Position numbers and translations under genes: made by a program. The notes beneath the pieces are model-generated. The model did not search any database and was not told where the DNA came from. It worked only from the letters and a program-made list of their open reading frames with translations. From Diplodia intermedia (lineage: Eukaryota; Ascomycota; Dothideomycetes; Botryosphaeriales; Botryosphaeriaceae), in the NCBI GenBank assembly GCA_021495925.1, contig JAKEKT010000009.1, positions 496,001 to 560,000 of the forward strand: a DNA stretch of 64,000 nucleotides. Reading direction: 5' to 3'. Shown piece after piece: positions 23,487 to 31,659 of the stretch (position 1 is the first letter of the stretch; every line of letters begins with the position of its first letter).

Positions 23487-23690
23487 GGCTTAGTTATTGC
23501 TGTTGTTGAGGCCGCCGCCTGGCGAACCTCTAGCCCCTAAGGACTACCATGGTGGTCCTGGTAAACCACCTTCCGGAGGATGAGTTGCCCTGCCTGTTCT
23601 AGGCAGCTGGCGAGTACCTGCAGTCCAGGCTGTTCTTACCCTAGTGTCGTTGTGGGAGGGACTGCAGGCATGATGTTTGGCGGAAGCGCC

Positions 23691-23702
23691 GGGCTCATAA
23701 CC
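23691..23702 (-). other. Primer binding site, half-tRNA initiator Met type
   Basis: The plus-strand core GGGCTCATAACC equals the anticodon arm (anticodon CAT) of initiator tRNA-Met and abuts the LTR, so the minus strand is complementary to that tRNA. Partial similarity extends leftward through GGAAGCGC to about 23680. Confidence 0.8.
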
Positions 23703-23865
23703 TGTTGATCACTAGGGCAATGTGGATGGTGAATAGCCATGCATTCTGAATACTGTCCCAAGGGGACGCTTATATACATGACAAGAGGGGCCCGTGCGTA
23801 CGTAATCTAGCACATTATGGGCTAATACACGAAAAGGGAACCCGGTAATACCCGTAGCTCTAATA
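23703..23865 (-). repeat. LTR, 5' copy in element orientation
   Basis: 163 bp. Its three differences from the other copy are all C-to-T in a CA context on the plus strand, two of them in the terminal CAACA, which now reads TAATA. Confidence 0.92.
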
Positions 23866-23870
23866 CGAAA

Positions 23871-25923
23871 GTAGTGAAGTGTACTTGATTTCGCAAGCGG
23901 CCCGCGGACTGATGATGATATGGCTGGTGGAGGAGCAAGAATTTTCCTCGAAGAAAATACATGTTGAAGCTAGCTTTAGGTCTTCGGCATCGGTAGGCAT
24001 AGGCAACAGCTTCTCCAACTGAAATTTCGTTGTACCTGCTGTGTTGAGCACTGAATCGCCGGCGTCTCGCTTACTGTCGCCGATTGATTAGACATGACCA
24101 CGTGATAGTACGTAAGCTTCCTGCCAATGAAAGGTCCATATACAGCCATTAACATCAGACTTTTGATTTCACTTAGTATATTGTTCCACTATCCAGAAAT
24201 ACTGTTGCGGAATGTTTGGGTTGGGGGGGCGGGCCGGTGGGTGTCGGCTCACGTGCAGAACACGCAACCGAGAGCCCTGTCGAGCGCGCCCCACCAATTT
24301 CTCCGCACACGCATCTTGCAGAACAATCACTCCCTTCACATCGCACGCTCTTTGCAACAACTCTACAAAACAAAGTTTCTAAACATCTACTAAAGTCTAT
24401 GTAGCGCGTCCTGCTATGTGCGAGTACATACATGGCCCATCGTCTTGCGTATCTAAGCTAAACCCCAGTGTTCCCTATCGGCCTTGAGCCCACAACATCA
24501 TCCATCATCGTCGCGTAGCCACAGCAACTGCATCTTCAAACTCATTGACATAGTAGCTGCCCCTCAGTCGACAACGGTAGGTGCGCCTGCAGCTAGAGAT
24601 GGAGTGGCGTAAAAGTATTGCAGCGCACTGCGGCTCCGCTCGACATCGTCGCCACAGTTCGGTATCCACATGGAGCTTTTCCATTTTGAGTTGGGTCTCG
24701 AGCAGCGTTCGAAAACTCTCCGCCGAAGTCTCGTGGGTCAGCGGTCGTCTCACTCTGCGGTCGTCTCACTCTGCGGTCGTTTCACTCTGCGGTCGTTTCA
24801 CTCTGCGATGTCTGCTGTTCTTTTTGATGCAGGCTTCCGGGACAGCCTGAACGTGGCCATATCCTGCAGTCCGCGTTTGTAAGTCCAAACCGAAGGAAAT
24901 TCCCTGCCGCATTCCATGTTCTTTTGTCCGACGAGCTTTGAGAATCGAGGCCCGACGCCTCCTCGTTCCATAACGACACAAGCCTTTCGGTATGGGACCA
25001 GCATGCGCCACTCAATTTTCCAGCAATGCCGTCGCTTGTTTGTGGAGAGCTTGATTGTCCTCCAATGTACCGAAGTCCTCTCTCTCTCTGTGTGTTTATG
25101 TGTGGAAATTGTCCCAGCATGGCTCTGTGCGGGGACGAGCTGGCGTTTGCGGCATTGATTGCAACGGGAATATCGGAAGAGAATGGTATGCTGCGGTTGT
25201 ACCTGATGCTTAGCAGGTGGCCTTTTGATTGGTAAGTCAATGTAGTGATCAAATCAGAAGTCAACACACTTACCAGGGCGTTATTCCTTAAGGCTCGATA
25301 AGCCCATGTTGACCAGAACCAAGCATCTCTCAAGACGTAGACTCCAGCCAGTCGAACAGGGTATGGTATGCAGCGTTGTGCTTCTCGCAGCATGGCAAGC
25401 ACGGCATTCCTTTAAGCCGAGATCATCGCGTCCAATTTCGGACTTGGTCGAGAATCCTCCCTTGTAAGGTTGTTTGGGTAATGCCCGAGAACTTTGTGTC
25501 ATGAGGAGTGCCTTTGCTGAGTCTTGTAGAGAGGTCAAAAGCCAGCTGACGGGGTATAAACGCCGATGTGCTTGTGCCATTGGTGTGGACCGAATATCGA
25601 CGCAGGAGAAAGAGGTGTTGGATCCCAGACCATGAATGCCGTTATTGAGGTTTCGGAGCTTCAAGGGTAGGTCAGCCATCCAGCCATTGCTCGACTCACC
25701 GCCGGGGAAGAAGTCACCCCCCCTCGATGATCTGCGCAAGGCAAAGCAATCTACGTTGACGGTCAGTTCAAACCCACTTGTGCTGGTATGTGGTGGCTGT
25801 GATGGCTCTACTCACCAACGAGGGACGACCCTCCCCCAGCAAAAAAGCAAGGAGCAATGGGGAGGCATCGTCCTAGTAATGTTGGAAATAAAAATAAAAA
25901 AAAAATTCGGCACCAGGCACAAT
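23871..25923. other. Gene-poor region right of the LTR element
   Basis: About 2 kb. Open frames on the minus strand at 24782-25739 lack ATG starts at their listed ends and overlap in conflicting frames; a consensus donor (GTAAGT) occurs on the minus strand near 25275, but no gene model can be completed. Confidence 0.4.
24741..24804 (+). repeat. Four-unit 16-bp tandem repeat
   Basis: Four direct copies of GCGGTCGTYTCACTCT. Units 1-2 carry C and units 3-4 carry T at the variable base. The 16-bp period shifts the reading frame with each unit, arguing against coding. Confidence 0.85.
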
Positions 25924-26692
25924 CTACTCGTCGTCGTCGTCGTCGTCGTCGTCGTCCACAGTTACGCGGCGACGTCTGAGAGTATGTCAGCATTCCCAGT
26001 CAAAACACATCAGCCTGTCAACCCCCTTTGAATGCTGCTTGCGAGGAGTGATGCTTTGACCGGATCATCGAAGGGACAGCGTTCACTTACTTCTGCCCCT
26101 TGGGCGCTTTGCCACCCCGGGCAACACGTTTCTTGCCCTTGGCGGGCTCCTCCTCCTCGCCACCGCCGCCTCCGTCTTCCTCCTCCTCCTCCTCCTCCTC
26201 CTCCTCATCCTCATCCTCATCCTCATCGGCCTCGGCCTCGGCCTTGGCCTTGGCCTTGGCCTTCTTCTTCTTCTCCTTCTCGGCCTTCTCGGCCTTCTTC
26301 GCCTCCTTCCCCGCCTCCACCCTCTCCCTCTCCCACTCCAACGCCGCCGCCATCCACCGTATCATGTGTGGGCGCCTAGCGCCCCCCTTCAGCTGCTCCC
26401 GCAGCAACGCCGCCTCCTCGCGCTGCTGCTGCTCCTCGGCAGCCTTGGCCTCCTCCTCCTCCTCGGCCTTCTTCTTCTTCTCGGCCTCGTCCCGTGCCAG
26501 GAGCGAAGGCGGCGGCGAAGGCGGCAAGATCGTGGGGCCGGGGCCCGAAAACTCCTCGTCGACGGTGGGAGCGGGGTCCCAAACAACGCCCGCGGACGCG
26601 AGAGCACCGATGGCGATGTCAAAATTGAGACTACAGTACAAAGTTACCCTGATTTGAGCCCGAAACGAGTGAGCTGTGAGTACTTACGACAT
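25924..26692 (-). CDS. Glu/Lys-rich acidic protein of unknown function
   Basis: Three exons, 26692-26688 (5 nt), 26630-26091 and 25975-25924, give 198 residues. Exon 1 encodes only ATG and two bases of the next codon. Both introns have GTAAGT donors and in-phase acceptors. The N-terminus is MSLNFDIAIGALASAG, then a Pro-rich patch, a Glu/Lys/Ala coiled-coil, a short conserved-looking core (RRPHMIRWMAAALEWERE), long poly-Glu and Gly/Glu runs, a basic KGKKRVARGGKAPKGQK patch and a last exon reading KRRRVTV followed by eight Asp. The highly charged composition with basic clusters suggests a nuclear or nucleolar location. I do not recognise the family. Reading exon 2 through its donor would end the protein 17 residues earlier at a TAA inside the GTAAGT. 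Confidence 0.75.
25928..25956 (+). repeat. GTC trinucleotide tract (codes Asp run on minus strand)
   Basis: Uninterrupted TCG/GTC repeats in the final exon of the minus-strand acidic protein, encoding its terminal Asp run. Confidence 0.85.
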
Positions 26693-28668
26693 GTTGGCGT
26701 TCTGCTGCTGGAGGTGTCAATTCTCGCAGAGCTCGCGGCTTCTATACCTGCCGCAACTAGCGTCCGCCGTGCCTTCCTCAGACTGAATTTTCCCCGCCGC
26801 ACCCAAGACAGAGCTGCGCTCACTCATTTCAGCTCAGGCAACAACCGCTAGCAGGTACCGGCTGAGATTTCTTGAGTGATCTAGGCGCATGAGCTCTACT
26901 CGTGCAGCAGCTTGATACTAGTAGCGTTCCCGGAGGCGGGCATCTTTGCTGAAAAGTGTGCCCGTCAAGGCCTCCCTTCACTGGCCTATGCTCATCTACT
27001 TGCCACTAAGACCACCCACATGCAGCGAATGGTGCTCATGCTGAGTGTGCAGTTCGTCTTGACCTCAGTGAGCGCTTCTTCGACGTTAGCGAGATAAGCA
27101 AATGTGCCGAGTCTGAGCAATTAGTAGGGGCGGTGCACCTAAGAAACATCCACGGCCTCCCAGATCCGAAGCTGTGTCTGTGGAGTACGATATTGTCTAC
27201 TCGATCTTGCAAAATCTGCGCTAATACTACGTAAGTGGTCATCCGTTCGTCCTTCGTGAGCTCAGACGAAAGCCCCTATCTGGTGGGCTACCTTATCGCT
27301 ATCGCCAGCGTTATCACCCGTGATTTGACTCTACACCTTAAACCTGATCCTGCATTGGCAAGGCTCGTGCCTCAGAGGTCTTCATTGGTATATTGTGAGA
27401 AATTGGTTGCATTGATCTCGACTATGTTCGTTACTCTTCCGTTTCAAGGTCTGGCAAATCGTATGGGGAGCTCTCTCCCGTGCTCATTCATGGAATACCT
27501 GGAAATATACCACTATGTACTTCTCGTTTTGCTATATCTAAAGGTGAGATAAATCACTGGTTGGATGCGAGTCGACCATTGACCAAAGCGTGAGCAATTG
27601 TAAATTCTGAGAAGCTACTGAGTATTTCTATACGCAACGCAGACACGGATCGCATCAACCATTTCCTACTAGGAATGAAAGGCAAAAGAAGTTTGGAGAA
27701 CGATACTCCAGGCAGTAAAGATGGTTCTGGAATTTGTACTAATGCTATTTGGCTGGTATACCGTGAGATCACGGAGGCAACTACTACCCCGACCTTGTTG
27801 ATTATATGCACGTCGCCACTTATATCTACTGAGATAGTGGTAAGAACTATAAAGGTCGTTACCTTTATTCGCCATATCCGGACGTATGTGTCGAATATGA
27901 GAGGAACTGACTGTTTTTGCACGCTCTCCTGCATAGTAGGGTCGTTAGATTAATGGAAATCCCCACCTCTTACTTTATACCGTAAGCTCGCAGCCGTTAT
28001 ACTATTAGATCACCAGCTCTCGCTTAAGTCACGGTGCTAGGTTGATAACAAGCAACAACCAAAAGCAACATTATTGTATTTTATACAGCTATTTTGTATG
28101 CCTTTTTAATACCGAAGTAAGCCTATCCGTGGCTCTCTTAGTAGACAGACCGAGTAGCTAAAGTGTCAGCATGCTGTGTTGCGTCTTTAAGCAGCTTGTT
28201 TGCAGCGCGTACGTATTTCGCGGTTGTGCTTGATAATGTTTTTACCAAATTGTTTGGTACCATACAGTTTCCCGATTGGCCTTAACTATACATACAAATA
28301 CACAAACACTATTGTTGCTTGCCTTAGTGCTTTCAACATGATTGCTAGATTGGACTTAAATGTACTATTAAAGCCACTGTTCCGACATAGAAATGGAATC
28401 CCTTCTTTTCTCAACACCGTTTCGAGAAATTTCAATTCTCGGCTTTAGAGACGAGAACAGAGAACTTCCAGTTTCGCGAAAGAAATACAAGGTAAGCTTC
28501 GATCCACGCCCTTGAGAGTACATAAACTAATCATTTCGCTTTTAGGAAAGCGACCTACGTTTGAAGCGGTAAATTTAGAGTAAAGCATCGAACCCCCTGT
28601 TCATCACATTGCTGTGTTCTGTACTGACCTTTCCACGACAAGGTTTCAAGTCATACACCGAACTCCCA
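26693..28668. other. Gene-poor, partly AT-rich block upstream of the large orphan gene
   Basis: Nearly 2 kb with no supportable gene. Counting bases in 27901-28320 gives about 42% G+C, well below the surrounding genes. The last 180 bases are the leader of the gene at 28669 and include a probable 5'UTR intron at 28492-28545. Confidence 0.6.
28492..28545 (+). other. Probable 5'UTR intron of the large orphan gene
   Basis: 54 nt with a GTAAGC donor, an ACTAATC branch-like motif and a TTTTAG acceptor. It lies 123 nt upstream of the ATG at 28669, so splicing would not alter the protein. Confidence 0.55.
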
Positions 28669-31659
28669 ATGGCTCCTCCAAAAGGAAATCGACCGCCCCA
28701 GAAGGTTGGGCCCAACGACCCTACGCCCGAGAAGCTCTGGAGTCCCACACCCCAGCCTGCCACTCTTGCCAGCCCCGTCCAACCCAGCAGCCCTACGCCT
28801 AAGTCCAAGAACAAGGTTCCGGGAAAAATGGACATCGGGAAGATCTTCTGGGCCTCCACGCAATGGACTCCAAAGGCTTCCAAAAGTGGTCCAGGAGCAC
28901 ACATGCAGGTCGATCTCAACTACGGCGATGAAGTGAATGTAGTTGGATTTCGGGAAGGCTGGGCCGGTATTCAAAAATTTGACTTGTACAGAGAAGCCAA
29001 GCACAAGGGAACGGAAGCTCCCACAGCGTGGGTGCCTTTCGAGACCTTGACCGAAGGGTGGTCTCCAAGTGCACAGAAGCTTCCGTCGGGTATGCTCGAA
29101 GGAAGGAAAGCGACGGCCGTCAGAAACTACGTCGGCAATATCACTTTCCTAAACGGTATTGGACCTGATGCCGGTGACCAGATTCACATCCACGAGGGCC
29201 GAAATGTCGAACTCAACAAGGTATCTAGCGATGGCAGGTGGGCATACGCAAGACTGGAAGATGTGGGCCTCAAGGGCTGGATTCCAAGCAGTTGCCTCAA
29301 ACTCACCCGTTGGCCATTCATTGCCATAGAAAGCTTCGATCCTGAACTTGAGAGAAAGACACTTCAGTCAGGCCGTAAGTATGTCCCGCTCAAGAAGAAT
29401 GATCGTGGTTACATTCTCAGAGAGGTACCTGGGTGGTTCGAAGTGGCATTGCCATACCGCACCTCCGGACCGCGCCAAGGTTGGGTACCTGGAAAGCGGA
29501 TCAGTTCCAACAAGGAAACCAACTGGGGCGAGTTCGACCTTATGCTTCAGAGTCTCAAAGAGATCAAGATATCTGGGCAAGGGCAAGTACCGATCTATGA
29601 CACGGCGAAGGCTTTGATGAAGTCCTTCCAGAATCTCACATTTCTTGGTGGAGGCATGGGTGCAATCATCAACAATCCTGATGCTGCCTCGGATTATGCA
29701 ACCGCGCTTGTGAATGGAATGAGGAGGGCGGCGACATTTGGGAAGTTCTCTTCACCCAGTTTCACGTCAAAGGATTTTTTTGGCGTTGAAACTGCACAAC
29801 CCATCGGAAAGGGATTTAAGCACGACTACACATGTGTTTACCTGATTGCATACTCAGGTTTTCCCGACGGCGGCTGTGCACGCATTTATGGTGGGCACAC
29901 GATGGGGTTGAGCAAGAGGACGCGAAGCCACTACAGCGTCGGCTGGAACGAAAAGCGGCCGTATACCCACTATGTCTTTGGCCGAAAGGCAAAGAAATCC
30001 GCCGTGATACCATTCTGCATCCTTGATCGACAGGACCCAACCTTTGGCAGAATCATCGAACAGCTCGTGATGTGTCTCTTCAGCACATATCATGAGAAGA
30101 TCATCCCGTTTGGAGGCGCGCAAGTCAAGATCACGACCGCACGGCTTAATCAGATTCAAGACCTTCTATCTGATGATGAAGGTGATGATGAAGATGAGGA
30201 CAACATTGCCCAACCGGAACCAGAAGACTCCTCGTCGACCGGCAAGGGTAAAGGCAAAGCTAAATCGAAAAAGGCCCAAAGGTTGGAAGATGTTAAGGAC
30301 CCCCGTCAGCGTCGGGCGCTGCAGGCTCACCATGCAGCTGAAATCGCGAGCTGCATGAAACCAGCCCTTGAAAGTACAGGATGGAAACTGGACAAGGTGG
30401 ACTGGAAAGGGCTTAACATCAGTTCCCCTCTTGGTGAGACGGATCGCGCCGGAAAAATGGCTTGGGTCAAGTACGATCTTGGTGACAGGTGGCAGTTTCG
30501 CCGCTCTCACCTCATTTGCAAGAAGATCTCTTCGTCCAATGCACTGGTTTTGCGCATGGCCATCATGAGTGGTGTTGGACAGTTTGGTCTGAGTACAACT
30601 GTTATTCCAAAGGCCATCAAGGAAGGTTCCAAGTACTGGATAACCGCTGAGATCATGAAAAATCAGCGACCACATCCTTGTCCATGGGCTCTTCTTCCAG
30701 AGCTTGGTCCCTGGTCTGACTGGGCCAGTGTCTTCACTTTGGCTTTCAAGCTTGAGTATCATGATGAAGAAGGCCGATGGTTCCAACATTACTTCCAAGA
30801 AGTTGAGAACCCATTGAGCCTGCTCCCAGATTACAGATACTTCACCAAAACTGGGCAGAAGCCGCAGCCAGTCTCGGGTTCCCAGCAAATGTATGCAACC
30901 GTAAAGGGACTGCTCAGCTACTTTCTTCGTCAGGAGTTTCCATCCGCACCGACTTGGTGGCTCGACATGGGACAAGCCGACGTCCGAGAGGTAATCTTCA
31001 ACCCTGCTGATCCAGCAACCCAGAAGATTCGACTTCAGATACCACCGAAGACGCAAAAGCCGGCACCAGTTAGGGTCCCTGACCAAGTCATGATCAACCA
31101 GTTGGCTTCAGTGGGGGCACAAAATATCGGAAGGACCCTGAACAGCTTTTCGGCCGCTGAGAAGGCTGACTTGATTGCTGAAGTCGATAAAAGATCTGGT
31201 TTCAAGTGTGATAGCTGTCGTCTCAACCAGGTTGTCCTTGTGGACAAAGTCTTAGGGGCCCGTGACCCTGGAGCTGTTGTAAAAGTTCTACATAACTTTG
31301 GTGACGCCAGTACGAGGGTCTGCAAGCCATCCACCATCGATCCCAGCAAGTGCGGATGCTGTTGGATTAGAGGCATCCCCTGTTCTTTTACTCCGGTGCA
31401 TCTTGCATATGCGAACATTCCTTTGCAGAAACTATTGATGCCTAGAGGTTATATCAACGGACGTACTCAGGCGCCCAAAGATGCACAGAAAAAATTTGGT
31501 CTCAAGAAAGCAAAGCTCGCATACAACCCGTACCCAGAGGAAATTCCGGACCCTCTCATCCAGGGAGGTATCTCTGAAACACTGTTTGCAGTGGCGGACG
31601 ACGACGTGGTGGTTGCGGACGAGTTCATGCATAGCGACGGCGATGATTCGGAGGACTAG
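28669..31659 (+). CDS. Large orphan protein: SH3-like repeats, GIY-YIG-like core, Cys cluster
   Basis: A single exon of 996 residues from the ATG at 28669; the frame is open further upstream but without an ATG. A Pro-rich N-terminus (1-50) precedes three beta-rich modules resembling SH3 domains, about 58-124, 148-212 and 215-278, each ending in a GWIP/WVP-type turn (AWVPFETL, GWIPSSCL, GWVPGKRI). Residues 385-475 read VYL..., then IYGG (406-409), Arg417, His421 and Glu464, with the spacing of a GIY-YIG nuclease core. An acidic then Lys/Gly-rich linker (about 500-545) follows, then a long unassigned region. Cys847, 850, 885, 895, 897, 898 and 905 form a zinc-ligand-like cluster ending CGCCWIRGIPCSF. 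No complete family match is recognised. DNA binding or cleavage is inference only. Confidence 0.85.
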   Translation: MAPPKGNRPPQKVGPNDPTPEKLWSPTPQPATLASPVQPSSPTPKSKNKVPGKMDIGKIFWASTQWTPKASKSGPGAHMQVDLNYGDEVNVVGFREGWAGIQKFDLYREAKHKGTEAPTAWVPFETLTEGWSPSAQKLPSGMLEGRKATAVRNYVGNITFLNGIGPDAGDQIHIHEGRNVELNKVSSDGRWAYARLEDVGLKGWIPSSCLKLTRWPFIAIESFDPELERKTLQSGRKYVPLKKNDRGYILREVPGWFEVALPYRTSGPRQGWVPGKRISSNKETNWGEFDLMLQSLKEIKISGQGQVPIYDTAKALMKSFQNLTFLGGGMGAIINNPDAASDYATALVNGMRRAATFGKFSSPSFTSKDFFGVETAQPIGKGFKHDYTCVYLIAYSGFPDGGCARIYGGHTMGLSKRTRSHYSVGWNEKRPYTHYVFGRKAKKSAVIPFCILDRQDPTFGRIIEQLVMCLFSTYHEKIIPFGGAQVKITTARLNQIQDLLSDDEGDDEDEDNIAQPEPEDSSSTGKGKGKAKSKKAQRLEDVKDPRQRRALQAHHAAEIASCMKPALESTGWKLDKVDWKGLNISSPLGETDRAGKMAWVKYDLGDRWQFRRSHLICKKISSSNALVLRMAIMSGVGQFGLSTTVIPKAIKEGSKYWITAEIMKNQRPHPCPWALLPELGPWSDWASVFTLAFKLEYHDEEGRWFQHYFQEVENPLSLLPDYRYFTKTGQKPQPVSGSQQMYATVKGLLSYFLRQEFPSAPTWWLDMGQADVREVIFNPADPATQKIRLQIPPKTQKPAPVRVPDQVMINQLASVGAQNIGRTLNSFSAAEKADLIAEVDKRSGFKCDSCRLNQVVLVDKVLGARDPGAVVKVLHNFGDASTRVCKPSTIDPSKCGCCWIRGIPCSFTPVHLAYANIPLQKLLMPRGYINGRTQAPKDAQKKFGLKKAKLAYNPYPEEIPDPLIQGGISETLFAVADDDVVVADEFMHSDGDDSED

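Larger units (their letters stand above)
23166..23865 (-). mobile_element. Non-autonomous Copia-like mini LTR retrotransposon (TRIM-like)
   Basis: A 700-bp element bounded by two 163-bp direct repeats and flanked on both sides by the 5-bp duplication CGAAA (23161-23165 and 23866-23870). Read on the minus strand, the repeat is TG...CA-type (TGTTGG...TCAACA). The 374-bp interior starts with a primer binding site complementary to the anticodon arm of initiator tRNA-Met, as in Copia-type elements, and ends with a GGGAGGGTG polypurine tract. No gag or pol frame is present, so it must have moved using enzymes from another element. The interior holds a 23-bp tandem repeat and a perfect hairpin instead. 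Only three mismatches separate the LTRs. Confidence 0.9.

Noticed and set aside
23680..23702. A tRNA gene or SINE head at the GGGCTCATAACC motif
   Set aside because: Only the anticodon-arm region is present and it abuts an LTR, so it is a retroelement primer site rather than a tRNA.
24782..25739. Two overlapping minus-strand frames of 206 and 152 codons
   Set aside because: Neither begins with ATG at its listed end, they conflict in frame, one crosses a 16-bp tandem repeat, and no family is recognisable.
30166..31086. A 306-codon minus-strand open frame
   Set aside because: Antisense to the orphan 996-residue protein, which has a far longer frame and cysteine-motif structure.
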